64,000 nt of DNA from Fundidesulfovibrio terrae (GCF_022808915.1 NZ_JAKZFS010000002.1:62001-126000), one strand, 5' to 3'. Shown: positions 26,039 through 35,537, counted from the first letter of the stretch. A program made the numbers and translations. The notes: a model not told the origin generated them from the sequence alone.

Positions 26039-26863
26039 ATGAAACGTTATCTTCTTGTCCTCGCTGGTATTCTGCTTTTCCCTTTGTCATGTTTCTGCGC
26101 CGAGACGGTGTGCCCGCAACATTATCTGGACAGCCAGGCACCGGACATTTTCAATACCAAAGTTTCAGGAAAGGTACGAGAGCTCTGCTTTCAGGAGTTT
26201 GCCGTCGTACATTCCGGTATCACGCGAACTCCCTTGATTTCTGCAGAATGTTTGACAGCGGATGCCCAATCAAAAGAACATCCGGAAAGGAAAGATGCTT
26301 TTCATAAAGAGGGACGATTACCGGCATCTGATCGTGCAGAATTGATCGACTATGACCACTCAGGGTTTGATAGGGGGCATATGGCTCCATGCGCGGATAT
26401 GACCACGGTTGAGTCACAGAAGGAAAGTTTCTCCCTGGCAAACATGGTCCCGCAGGACAAGAATATCAATCGGAGTATTTGGAAGGAAATCGAAGAAACG
26501 GTCCGTGGACTGGCCGTTAGCAATCAAAAATTATACGTCGTAACAGGGCCGGTATTCTCTGATGCTAATGTTAGAAAGCTTAACGGGAGAGTGGCTGTTC
26601 CTGCATTTGTATTTAAGGCGATCTATGATCCAATCAACAAAAAAGCAGGGGCATACATCGTCAAGAATGTCGCGAAAAGCAGCTATTCAGTGATTTCCAT
26701 AGCTGAGTTGGAACGTATCACGGGGGTGACTGTATTCATCGGTTTGCCGCCGGAGATCAAGGCAAGCGCCATGGAGCTGCCTGCACCTTCGGGAGGTGCG
26801 GAAGGGGGCCACAAGGAAGAGAAAGGCATGGTCTCGGGTTTCTCCCCGGCGCTCCACAAGTGA
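26039..26863 (+). CDS. Exported DNA/RNA non-specific endonuclease (NUC1 type)
   Basis: 274 residues from the ATG at 26039, preceded by GGAGG at 26029-26033. The signal sequence is about 1-20 (MKRYLLVLAGILLFPLSCFC). The beta-beta-alpha-metal nuclease core is marked by YDHSGFDRGHMAPCADM with the catalytic His at 114, then NMVPQD and an Asn-rich helix NINRSIWKEIEE. The family cuts single- and double-stranded DNA and RNA with magnesium. A periplasmic or secreted role in nucleic acid scavenging or defence is likely. It converges on uppS, with 22 bases between the ends. GC is clearly lower than in the neighbours. Confidence 0.93.
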   Translation: MKRYLLVLAGILLFPLSCFCAETVCPQHYLDSQAPDIFNTKVSGKVRELCFQEFAVVHSGITRTPLISAECLTADAQSKEHPERKDAFHKEGRLPASDRAELIDYDHSGFDRGHMAPCADMTTVESQKESFSLANMVPQDKNINRSIWKEIEETVRGLAVSNQKLYVVTGPVFSDANVRKLNGRVAVPAFVFKAIYDPINKKAGAYIVKNVAKSSYSVISIAELERITGVTVFIGLPPEIKASAMELPAPSGGAEGGHKEEKGMVSGFSPALHK

Positions 26864-26885
26864 CTGGGCCCCCCGGTCTGAAGCG

Positions 26886-27626
26886 TCAGGAAGGGTCTTC
26901 GTCCAAACCGCTCGTCGCCTGCTCTCCGGTCAACCCGAAGCGCCGCTGCCTGGCGGCGTATGCGTCCAGGGCGCGGTCCAACTGGGCGTCGTCGAAGTCG
27001 GGCCAGGGCACTTCCGTGAAATAGTATTCAGAATAGGCGCTCTGCCACAAAAGATAGTTGCTGATGCGGATCTCGCCGCTGGTGCGGATGACCAGGTCGG
27101 GGTCGGGCTGGCCCGCCGTGAAGAGCTCCTGAGCGAAGCGCTCCTCGGTCACGTCGCCGGGCTTAACGCCCTGTTCGATCAGGTGCCTGCAGGCCCGCAG
27201 AATCTCGGCCCGGCCCGAATAGTTGAGCGCCAGGTTGAGGGTCATGGTCGTGCATTTCTCGGTCTTCGCCAGCACCAGCTTGAGCACCTGGCGCACCGCG
27301 AAGGGGAAATCTTCCAGTTCTCCCAGCACCTTGAGCCGGATGTCCTGCTTGAGGAGCGAGGCCAGCTCATTGTTCAGGAAGCGCACCAGCAGATCGAAGA
27401 GCGTGCGCACCTCGTCCTGCGGGCGTCCCCAATTCTCCTTGGAGAAGGTGTAGAGCGTCAGGTGTTTCACGCCAAGCTCGCGGCAGCGCGTCACCAGGCG
27501 TTTGGCGGTTTCGGTCCCGGCCTTGTGGCCCTCGCTGCGCGAAAGCCCGCGCGCCTGCGCCCAGCGGCCGTTGCCGTCCATGATGACGGCCAGATGGCGC
27601 GGAATCGGGCGGAATGTGTCTGGCAT
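26886..27626 (-). CDS. uppS: Isoprenyl (undecaprenyl) diphosphate synthase
   Basis: 246 residues from the ATG at 27626, where family homology starts (HLAVIMDGNGRWAQARGL, containing the catalytic Asp and the phosphate-binding loop). Later motifs are TLYTFSKENWGRP, LNLALNYSGRAEI and DLVIRTSGEIRISNYLLWQSAYSEYYF. The enzyme condenses isopentenyl diphosphate onto farnesyl diphosphate to make the C55 carrier lipid for peptidoglycan and surface glycans. It is downstream of frr in the usual rpsB-tsf-pyrH-frr-uppS order; a 210-base hairpin-rich gap separates it from frr. Confidence 0.97.
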   Translation of the reverse strand: MPDTFRPIPRHLAVIMDGNGRWAQARGLSRSEGHKAGTETAKRLVTRCRELGVKHLTLYTFSKENWGRPQDEVRTLFDLLVRFLNNELASLLKQDIRLKVLGELEDFPFAVRQVLKLVLAKTEKCTTMTLNLALNYSGRAEILRACRHLIEQGVKPGDVTEERFAQELFTAGQPDPDLVIRTSGEIRISNYLLWQSAYSEYYFTEVPWPDFDDAQLDRALDAYAARQRRFGLTGEQATSGLDEDPS

Positions 27627-27656
27627 ATGGGCGTGTCCTGTTGCCTCAAGAGCGGC

Positions 27657-27790
27657 GGCCCCCAAGACGGAAACGACTTGGGGGCCATGATGATATTGGG
27701 GAGGGGATGCCTCCGGCGGGCAGAGAGGGCGCCGCCCTCTCTGCACTCTCCCGCCAAAGGGCTTTGCCCTCTGGACTCCATTCCCTGGCG
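27657..27790. repeat. Intergenic hairpin array between frr and uppS
   Basis: It holds at least three inverted repeats: a 10-bp stem at 27657-27666/27677-27686, CAGAGAGGGC with its complement around 27721-27743, and AGGGCTTTGCCCT near 27766. The composition resembles dispersed GC-rich hairpin repeats of Desulfovibrio-type genomes. No T run follows, so termination is not obvious; RNA stability or a mobile repeat is possible. Confidence 0.6.
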
Positions 27791-27836
27791 CGGACGGGAG
27801 CGGCTGCGGGCCGTTCGGGCGTCAGGGGAGGGAGCG

Positions 27837-28391
27837 TTAGATCTCCATGATCTCTTTTTCTTTCTTGGCGAAGCTCTGGTCGAGCTTGGCCACATAGGAA
27901 TCAGTGGACTTCTGGATGTCGGCCTCGCCCTTGCGCAGCTCGTCCTCGGAGATGGCCTTGTCCTTCTGGAGCTTCTTCAGGGCGTCGTTGGCGTCGCGGC
28001 GGATGTTGCGCACGGCCACCTTGGCTTCCTCGGTGTACTTCTTGGCCACCTTGACCAGTTCCTTGCGGCGGTCCTCGGTGAGGGGCGGCAGGCCGATGCG
28101 GATGAGCTTGCCGTCGTTGACCGGGGTGAGCCCCAGGTCGGATTTCTGGATGGCCTTCTCCACCAGCCCGAACGCGGCGCGGTCCCAGGGCTGGATGGTG
28201 ATGGTGCGGCTGTCGGGCGTGGAAACCGAGGCGAGCTGGTCGATGGGCGTGGGGGTGCCGTAGTAGTCGACCTTGAGCCCGTCCAGCAGGGCGACGGAGG
28301 CCCGGCCGGTGCGCAGGTGGGAAAATTCCTTCTCCAGGGCGGCCACTGCCTTTTCCATGCGGGAAGTGGCATCCTTCATAACGGTCTGCAT
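27837..28391 (-). CDS. frr: Ribosome recycling factor
   Basis: 184 residues, the normal length. The whole chain matches the family: an N-terminal helix with [21 protein letters not shown], the beta domain [24 protein letters not shown], and the C-terminal helices [19 protein letters not shown]. With EF-G it splits post-termination ribosomes into subunits. It lies ten bases after pyrH and is surely cotranscribed with it. Confidence 0.98.
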   Translation of the reverse strand: MQTVMKDATSRMEKAVAALEKEFSHLRTGRASVALLDGLKVDYYGTPTPIDQLASVSTPDSRTITIQPWDRAAFGLVEKAIQKSDLGLTPVNDGKLIRIGLPPLTEDRRKELVKVAKKYTEEAKVAVRNIRRDANDALKKLQKDKAISEDELRKGEADIQKSTDSYVAKLDQSFAKKEKEIMEI

Positions 28392-28401
28392 GCTGGCCTC
28401 C

Positions 28402-29181
<780 letters not shown>

Positions 29182-29203
29182 TTAAAAGTTTTTGAAGGAG
29201 AGC

Positions 29204-29239
29204 GCGAGAGGAAACTTTTTTCAAAAAGTTTCCTCTCGC
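29204..29239. repeat. Large inverted repeat between tsf and pyrH
   Basis: A 17-bp perfect stem (29204-29220 with 29223-29239) has the T and A runs meeting in the loop. Neither side carries a classic T tail, so it is more likely a dispersed hairpin repeat or RNA-stability element than a terminator. The bases just left of it (29183-29200) partly repeat the same A/T-run plus GAG pattern. Confidence 0.7.
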
Positions 29240-29271
29240 ATCTTATCTCATCAAAATTCTTATCTCTACCC

Positions 29272-29298
29272 AAAAAAAACGGGCCTTGCGGCCCGCTT
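29272..29298 (-). terminator. Rho-independent terminator of rpsB-tsf
   Basis: On the minus strand GCGGGCC-GCAA-GGCCCG is followed by eight T, starting a few bases after the tsf stop. It is a textbook intrinsic terminator. Confidence 0.92.
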
Positions 29299-29302
29299 TT
29301 CG

Positions 29303-29914
29303 TTATTCCCCGGAGGCGTCTTCGCCCAGCTGCATGCGGACGAATCGGCCGATCTGGATGTTTTCCCCGAGGGTAGCCACGAGGTTTTTCAGCAAGTCCT
29401 GGATGGTGAGCTTGTCGTCCTTGATAAAGGGCTGCTCCAGCAGGCAGACTTCCTTGTAGTACTTCTTGATACGCCCCTCGACGATCTTCTCGGCGATGTT
29501 GTCGGGCTTGCCCTCGGCCTTGGTCTGGGCCATGTAGATGGCCTTTTCCTTTTCCAGCACGTCGGCGGGCAGCTGGTCGGGGGAGACGCAGATGGGGTTC
29601 GCGGCGGCCACCTGCATGGCCACGTTCTTGGCGAACTCCTGGAACTTGTCGCCGCGGGCGACGAAGTCGGTCTCGCACTTGATCTCCACCAGAACGGCGA
29701 TCTTGCCGTTGGAGTGGATGTAGGAGCCGATGACGCCTTCGGAGGTGGCGCGTCCGGCCTTCTTGGCGGCCTTGGACAGACCCTTCTCGCGCAGCCAGGC
29801 GATAGCCTTTTCGCAGTCGCCGCCGCAGGCTTCGAGGGCCTTCTTGCAGTCCATCATTCCGGCGCTGGTCTTGTCGCGCAGGTCCTTGACCGCGCTGGCG
29901 CTGATCTGAGCCAT
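29303..29914 (-). CDS. tsf: Elongation factor Ts, short form
   Basis: 203 residues. The UBA-like N-terminal domain (SASAVKDLRDKTSAGMMDCKKAL) and the nucleotide-exchange motif KCETDFVARG are intact, and the C-terminus has the FVRMQLGE ending. The protein is shorter than the roughly 280-residue form of E. coli and corresponds to the compact form with a single core subdomain known from other bacteria. It catalyses GDP release from EF-Tu. It follows rpsB by two bases. Confidence 0.96.
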   Translation of the reverse strand: MAQISASAVKDLRDKTSAGMMDCKKALEACGGDCEKAIAWLREKGLSKAAKKAGRATSEGVIGSYIHSNGKIAVLVEIKCETDFVARGDKFQEFAKNVAMQVAAANPICVSPDQLPADVLEKEKAIYMAQTKAEGKPDNIAEKIVEGRIKKYYKEVCLLEQPFIKDDKLTIQDLLKNLVATLGENIQIGRFVRMQLGEDASGE

Positions 29915-29916
29915 GA

Positions 29917-30705
<789 letters not shown>

Positions 30706-30732
30706 AGCGAATCTCCTTGGGTTTTTTTCCTC

Positions 30733-30789
30733 CACGCCGGGGTCCGCCCTCCGGCCCTTGCGGGCACCCTCGGGGGTGTTTCCGGCGTG
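30733..30789 (-). promoter_or_regulatory. Structured rpsB mRNA leader
   Basis: The leader between promoter and rpsB start can fold into a branched element closed by CACGCCGG/CCGGCGTG (30733-30740 with 30782-30789), with inner stems CACCC/GGGTG and GCCC/GGGC. Ribosomal protein S2 represses its own mRNA through a leader structure in other bacteria; this element is a candidate for the same control, inferred from position and folding only. Confidence 0.5.
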
Positions 30790-30810
30790 TGTGAAGTTGT
30801 GAAGCAGGAC

Positions 30811-30839
30811 TGGCTACAACGAACCTGATCTTTTGGCAA
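30811..30839 (-). promoter_or_regulatory. Sigma-70-type promoter of rpsB
   Basis: Minus strand TTGCCA (30834-30839), 17 bases, TAGCCA (30811-30816). It is almost identical in form to the tRNA-Pro promoter. It leaves a leader of about 100 bases before the rpsB start. Confidence 0.7.
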
Positions 30840-30849
30840 GGGGGAGGTT

Positions 30850-30870
30850 CCCCTTCGAGGGGGGTTTTTT
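30850..30870 (+). promoter_or_regulatory. Terminator-like hairpin ahead of the dlt-like operon
   Basis: CCCCT-TCG-AGGGG (30850-30862) followed by GG and six T (30865-30870) reads as a plus-strand intrinsic terminator only 33 bases before the first gene of the operon. With no plus-strand gene upstream it could act as an attenuator, or as an insulator behind the rpsB promoter. Confidence 0.5.
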
Positions 30871-30902
30871 ACGGTTCCGATTTAGGATAGCGGTGCGGGA
30901 AG

Positions 30903-32333
30903 ATGAACGTAACCTCGTCCGCGCGAACCGTTCCGGCCCCGGTGCCGGGAATTTTGGCCATGATCCTGGGCTTCTGCCTGGCCTGGGCCGTGTGCGCCCA
31001 CATTCCCCGCCTTCTCTACGTGGACAACTTCCCGGTCTACCGACGCCAGCAGCTTCCGGCCTACGCCATCTTCGATCCGGCCCGGGCGGACGAGCCCAAA
31101 TACGCCTTCGTCGGGTCCAGTTACATCATCAACGACTGGGTGGCCAACGACCTGGACCGCGGCGGCTGGCCCGAAATCGAGGATCCGCAGAGCTCCTACG
31201 CGGCCACTGCCGAACTGGTGGCGGACGAGGAGTTCGGCGTTTCGGGGCTGGGCTTCTACGACATGGGGCGCCCCGGCCCCGGCTTTCTCGACCATATCTG
31301 GTACATCGACCACGCCCTGCGCGCGAAAAATCTCAAGACCATCATCTACGCCAACGGCCAGTCGGGCATGTACCACTTCGAGCCCAACCCGTACGCCGAC
31401 GTGGACCGGGCCTGCCTGGAAGCCCTGTTCATCCTGGATGGCTGGACCAAGCGTTTCCCCAAGTCGGCCGGAATCATCACGCAGTACATGGATCTCATCC
31501 GGAGCTCCGGGGCCTACGCCCGCGGCCTGGATCGCTTCGGGAAAAACTGGCGCGACCGCCTCGATCCGGACAGCGTGCTGCTCATGGACCGCCCCCTGTG
31601 GGTGCTGCGCGAGAAGCTCAAGGGCCACCGGAACGACGCCTCGGGTCTGAGCTTCAGGGGCAATCCGCATCTGGCCGTGAACAAGCCCTCCGAGATCCGC
31701 GACGCGCTGGTCTGGCGATTGTCCTGGCTGGCGAGGCTCGACGGCCCCGAGCAGCGCAGGCGCACCCTGGAGCTGCTGGACACGGCCGCGCACTTCTACG
31801 GCGACCCGCGCCTGGACGCACCGGTACAGCTCAACCCTCCCGTCAGCCCGTTTTCCGGCGAGGAGGCCCAGGCCGACATCCTTTGGACCCGCATGATCGC
31901 CGAGGTGCTCCAGGAGGCCGGAGTGCGCCTGGTCTGGTTCTTCCCGCCCGAGGTCAGCATCCCCCCCGCCCAGTACGAGGCCGTCTACAAGCCCGGCGTG
32001 GTGGACCCGGTGCGCGCCATCATCACCCCCATGGGGCACGTGGTGTCCGACCACGTGGTGGATCACGGCCTCAACCAGCGCGACTTCCTGGTGCAGCAGT
32101 CCACCGACCCGCCCTACAGTTACGGCTACAAGCCCTCGTCCATCGGCAAGCTCAAGGCGGTGCGGCTTCTGCTCGCGGACATGTCCCGGGCCGGGGTGCT
32201 GCCGGGCGCGCACGCGCGCGGCGCCTCCTGCTGGCCCGGAGAGGCTGGCCTCCCGGCCGTGAAGATGTGCGTGCGGCCCTTTACGCCGTCCGGCCCGGGC
32301 GCCTGCCTGCCCTGGCCCCGGGGGAACCCATGA
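30903..32333 (+). CDS. DltD-like SGNH-fold membrane-anchored acyltransferase
   Basis: 476 residues with one N-terminal membrane helix (about 16-35) and a large extracytoplasmic domain. The segment KYAFVGSSYIIND (GSS at 71-73) matches the nucleophile block of DltD and related SGNH proteins that hand an acyl group to an envelope polymer. I cannot place the Asp-x-x-His pair with certainty. The last 45 residues are Cys/Pro/Gly-rich and look unlike the domain. Its stop overlaps the start of the microprotein gene (ATGA), and carrier protein, ligase and MBOAT genes follow, so the context strongly supports a DltD-type role. The real polymer acceptor is unknown; in a Gram-negative cell it cannot be assumed to be teichoic acid. 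Confidence 0.72.
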   Translation: MNVTSSARTVPAPVPGILAMILGFCLAWAVCAHIPRLLYVDNFPVYRRQQLPAYAIFDPARADEPKYAFVGSSYIINDWVANDLDRGGWPEIEDPQSSYAATAELVADEEFGVSGLGFYDMGRPGPGFLDHIWYIDHALRAKNLKTIIYANGQSGMYHFEPNPYADVDRACLEALFILDGWTKRFPKSAGIITQYMDLIRSSGAYARGLDRFGKNWRDRLDPDSVLLMDRPLWVLREKLKGHRNDASGLSFRGNPHLAVNKPSEIRDALVWRLSWLARLDGPEQRRRTLELLDTAAHFYGDPRLDAPVQLNPPVSPFSGEEAQADILWTRMIAEVLQEAGVRLVWFFPPEVSIPPAQYEAVYKPGVVDPVRAIITPMGHVVSDHVVDHGLNQRDFLVQQSTDPPYSYGYKPSSIGKLKAVRLLLADMSRAGVLPGAHARGASCWPGEAGLPAVKMCVRPFTPSGPGACLPWPRGNP

Positions 32334-32458
32334 CGCCAAAAGACATCGCCCGATCCGTCCTGGCGGGGATACTGGTATTCATCGCCCTTTCGCTCCTGGT
32401 CAATCCCGCCGTCACCGGCGCGCGCATGGCCTGGGGAACCTTCTACGGAGCCTTCTGA
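32330..32458 (+). CDS. 42-residue DltX-like membrane microprotein ending in FYGAF
   Basis: Too short for most gene callers. It starts with the ATG inside the ATGA overlap with the upstream stop, and the next gene starts two bases after its own stop, so translation is coupled. The chain has a basic N-terminus, one membrane helix (about 8-27) and a short extracytoplasmic end MAWGTFYGAF. In Gram-positive dlt operons a microprotein of this size (DltX) has an aromatic C-terminal motif whose Tyr carries the acyl group from the MBOAT to DltD. The Tyr-x-x-Phe end here fits that pattern. The family link is inferred from size, topology, terminal motif and operon position. Confidence 0.72.
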   Translation: MTPKDIARSVLAGILVFIALSLLVNPAVTGARMAWGTFYGAF

Positions 32459-32460
32459 TC

Positions 32461-32703
32461 ATGAAAGCCAAGACCATGGACGAACTGGCGGCCTTCATCG
32501 GCCGCACCCTCAAACTGAAATCCCTCGAGCCGGGGGCGGGCATGGGAACCACCCGGGGATGGGATTCCCTGGCCCACGTGCACCTGATCCTGGCCCTGGA
32601 GGAGTGGGCCGGGGTGAGCGTTCCCCCCGAGCTCATGGGCGAGCTGACCACGGTGGAGGCCATCGCCGCGTACCTCGACGCGCAGGGGGTTCTTTCCCGG
32701 TGA
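32461..32703 (+). CDS. Acyl/aminoacyl carrier protein (DltC-like)
   Basis: 80 residues with the four-helix carrier pattern. The phosphopantetheine attachment Ser is in RGWDSLAHVHLILALEEWAG (Ser36), matching the DSL motif of DltC and ACP proteins. It starts two bases after the microprotein stop, and its own stop shares bases with the next start (TGATG). It should be charged by the adenylation enzyme encoded next and deliver a thioester to the MBOAT at the membrane. It is unlikely to be the fatty-acid ACP given its divergent sequence and operon. Confidence 0.87.
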   Translation: MKAKTMDELAAFIGRTLKLKSLEPGAGMGTTRGWDSLAHVHLILALEEWAGVSVPPELMGELTTVEAIAAYLDAQGVLSR

Positions 32704-34313
32704 TGCTCCCCCCGGACATGCCACTTATCCACGAACCGGTCTGGCACTGGGCGGGCGCGACCCCCGAAGCTCCCGCCGTGGTGGGCTCACGCGAGACGCT
32801 GAGCTATTCGGCCCTGGCGCTTCGGGCCGGAAGGCTGGCCCGCGCCCTCCAGGAAATCGGCTTCACCCAGGGAGCCCGGGCGGGGCTTCTCATGGAGGGC
32901 TCCGTGGAGTGCTGCGTGGGGATGCTCGGCTGCCTGCGGGCCGGAGGCTGCTACCTGCCGCTTGCGGTGAACAGCCCGCCACCCAGGCTGGCCGCCGTCA
33001 TCCGGAGCGCCGAGCCCGAAACGATCTTCACCGTGGCCCAGCACTATCCCCTGCTGCTGCGGGCCCTGGAACTGGCCGGGACCGCGCCCAAGGCCATCTT
33101 CGTTCTGGACGGCCCCGTGCCTGACGGCCCGGCGGATGCCCCGGCCGCGCCCTGCCGGGCGGTCTCCCCCGAGGACCTGGCCCACCTTCCGGAACCCGGC
33201 CCGTGCCCGTCCATCGCCCAGGACCTGGCCTACATCCTCTACACCTCCGGCTCCACGGGCGAGCCCAAGGGGGTCATGGTCCGGCACTCCAACGTGCGGG
33301 CCTACCTGGGCTGGATGACCCGGCAGTTCGCCGTCACTCCGGCGGACCGCTTCTCCGGCCACGCCAGCCCCACCTTCGACATCTCGGTGCACGACATCTT
33401 CGGGGCCTTCTTCAGCGGCGCGTCCGTGCACCCTCTGGAGACCCCGGCCCAGAAGGCCTTTCCGGGACCCTTCATCGCCTCGCGCGGCATCACCTGCTGG
33501 AACTCAGTGCCCTCGGTGATCGCCATGCTGGTCATGTCGCGCCAGCTGACCCCGGGCGCGTTCCCCGGGCTTCGCCTGGCCACCTTCGCGGGCGAAACGC
33601 TCTTGCCGAGCCTGGCCAAGGCCTGGTTGGACGCCCTGCCGCACTGCGCCCTTTACAACAACTACGGGCCCACCGAGACCACCATCGTGTGCACCTGGCA
33701 CAAGGTGGAACACGTGGACAACGGCAAGCCCATCCCTATCGGGAAGGCCATCCCGGGCAACCAGTGCTTCGTCCTTTCGCCGGGCACCATGCGCCAGGTG
33801 GGGCCGGGCATGGCCGGGCGCCTCTTCGTTCGGGGAACGCAGGTCAGCGCCGGATACTGGCGCAAGCCGGCCCTCACGGACGAGGCCTATGTGCCCAACC
33901 CGTTGCAGCCGGACATCAACGACGTCCTCTACGACACTGGCGACCTGGCCTACGCCGACGCCGAGGGAATGATCCATTTCCTGGGCCGAGCCGACGACCA
34001 GGTGAAGATCCGGGGGCACCGGGTGGAGCTGGGCGACGTGGAGGCCGCGCTCTCGGGCCTGCCGGGCGTCATGGAGGCCACCGTGCTGGCCGTGCGCCAG
34101 GACGACGGGATGGAGCTCGTGGCCTGCGTGTCCGGACCGGGCCTGCCCGGGGGCAACGGGGACGCGCTGGTCGGCGCGCTGGCGGAAGTGCTGCCCCCGT
34201 ACATGCTGCCCGGGCGGGTGGTGTTTTTCCCGGAACTGCCGAGAACTGCCAACGGCAAGACGGACAAGAAGGCCCTTTTGGCGCGTCTTGATGAGACGAA
34301 ACAGGTTCTTTAG
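32703..34313 (+). CDS. AMP-forming amino-acid--carrier-protein ligase (DltA-like)
   Basis: 536 residues; ATG at 32703 overlaps the carrier stop (a second ATG lies 15 bases on). Adenylation-domain motifs are complete: YTSGSTGEPKG (about 177-188), NNYGPTET, DTGDLAYADAEGMIHFLGRADDQVKIRGHRVE split over two core motifs, and the catalytic Lys in ANGKTDKKAL (Lys519). There is no condensation or carrier domain. Size and single-domain form fit D-alanine--carrier ligase, which activates D-Ala with ATP and loads the carrier Ser. Substrate identity (D-Ala, another amino acid or a different acid) is not proven by the sequence. Confidence 0.88.
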   Translation: MLPPDMPLIHEPVWHWAGATPEAPAVVGSRETLSYSALALRAGRLARALQEIGFTQGARAGLLMEGSVECCVGMLGCLRAGGCYLPLAVNSPPPRLAAVIRSAEPETIFTVAQHYPLLLRALELAGTAPKAIFVLDGPVPDGPADAPAAPCRAVSPEDLAHLPEPGPCPSIAQDLAYILYTSGSTGEPKGVMVRHSNVRAYLGWMTRQFAVTPADRFSGHASPTFDISVHDIFGAFFSGASVHPLETPAQKAFPGPFIASRGITCWNSVPSVIAMLVMSRQLTPGAFPGLRLATFAGETLLPSLAKAWLDALPHCALYNNYGPTETTIVCTWHKVEHVDNGKPIPIGKAIPGNQCFVLSPGTMRQVGPGMAGRLFVRGTQVSAGYWRKPALTDEAYVPNPLQPDINDVLYDTGDLAYADAEGMIHFLGRADDQVKIRGHRVELGDVEAALSGLPGVMEATVLAVRQDDGMELVACVSGPGLPGGNGDALVGALAEVLPPYMLPGRVVFFPELPRTANGKTDKKALLARLDETKQVL

Positions 34314-34334
34314 CGGGCGCACCCATTCGCACAC

Positions 34335-35537
34335 ATGCTGAACTACTACTCCGAATTGACGTTCTTCGTCCTGGTGATCCCTGCCTTGTGCCTCTATCGC
34401 CTGCTCTCCCCGCGGCTCAATCCTGAGGGGCGCGCGGGGCTTTTAGGGCTCATATCCATGGCGTTTCTCGCGCTGCTTCGGGGGGGGCTCGGCCTGTTGC
34501 CCCTGGCGTTAGCCGGGGTGGCCTTGCTTTACCTTGGAATGCGGCAGGTGCGCGCGGGCGGCCGGGCCTGGCCGTGGGTCGTTGCGTGGATTGTGCTGTG
34601 CGCGGCGGGAAAGCATCCGGTCTACGTGTCCTGGCTGCCGTTTCTGGATGCCGGGGGATCGGGGCTTTCCGGCTGGGGCTGGATGGGCTTTTCCTATTTC
34701 GTGTTTCGGGCCATCGACGCCGTCCTCCAGGCCAAGCGCAAGGGCTTCGATCCCGGCCCCTGCACCGTGGGGCTTCTGGGGCTCTATTTCGTCCCCTACG
34801 TGTCCGGCCCGGTGAACCGCATCGCCCCTCTGGCGCGGGACCTTGCGGCGCCGGATGCGCCGCTCACCTTCGAGCGGGTGCGCGAGGCGGTGATCCGCAT
34901 GGGCACGGGCATCGTGAAGATGCTCTTTTTCGCCAAGTGGGCCTATTTCCTGTCCGCGGCCTCCCCGGAGTTCCAGGACGGCCGCCTGCCGGGACTGCCC
35001 GGCCTGACGCTGGGGGCCTTCGCCTACTACCTGTACATCTACTTCGACTTCTCGGGCTACACCGACGTGGCCATCGCCCTGTCGGGGCTCTTCGGGGTGA
35101 AGCTGCCGGAGAACTTCAACCGGCCCTTTCTGGCGGGCAACATCCAGGAGTTCTGGAACCGCTGGCACATGAGCCTGTCCACCTGGTTCCGGGACTATCT
35201 GTTCTTCCCGTCCCTCAGGGCCCTGCGCATGCGCCTGCCCTGGATGCCCGCCCATGCCGCCCAGGCGGGGGCGTTCTTCCTCACCTTCCTGGTCATGGGC
35301 ATGTGGCACGGCGACGCGGTGAACTGGGTGGTGTACGGCCTGTTCCACGGGCTCTCCATGTCGCTGTGGTCGCTCAAGCGCTCCGCCGAGGACAGCTTCG
35401 CGCCGGACTTCTTCGCCTCCCTGCGCGAGAACCCCGCCTATGTCTGGTCCTGCCGGGCCTTCACCTTCTGCTACGTGAGCTTCGGGATGCTGCTCATGCT
35501 CGATTTCAAGACGCTGCACACGCTGCTGGCCGGGTAA
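34335..35537 (+). CDS. MBOAT-family O-acyltransferase (DltB-like)
   Basis: 400 residues with about ten membrane helices. Typical MBOAT segments are IYFDFSGYTDVAIALSGLFG, NFNRPF, NIQEFWNRWHMSLSTWFRDYLFFP and the catalytic-His block MGMWHGD (His325). DltB proteins take the acyl group from the charged carrier at the inner face and pass it across the membrane. It closes the five-gene operon, 21 bases after the ligase gene. An alginate/cellulose O-acetylation role is less likely because carrier and ligase genes are present. Confidence 0.92.
   Translation: MLNYYSELTFFVLVIPALCLYRLLSPRLNPEGRAGLLGLISMAFLALLRGGLGLLPLALAGVALLYLGMRQVRAGGRAWPWVVAWIVLCAAGKHPVYVSWLPFLDAGGSGLSGWGWMGFSYFVFRAIDAVLQAKRKGFDPGPCTVGLLGLYFVPYVSGPVNRIAPLARDLAAPDAPLTFERVREAVIRMGTGIVKMLFFAKWAYFLSAASPEFQDGRLPGLPGLTLGAFAYYLYIYFDFSGYTDVAIALSGLFGVKLPENFNRPFLAGNIQEFWNRWHMSLSTWFRDYLFFPSLRALRMRLPWMPAHAAQAGAFFLTFLVMGMWHGDAVNWVVYGLFHGLSMSLWSLKRSAEDSFAPDFFASLRENPAYVWSCRAFTFCYVSFGMLLMLDFKTLHTLLAG

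Noticed and set aside
27657-27790. The hairpin cluster as a CRISPR array
   Set aside because: The inverted repeats differ from each other and there are no regular spacers; no cas genes are present.
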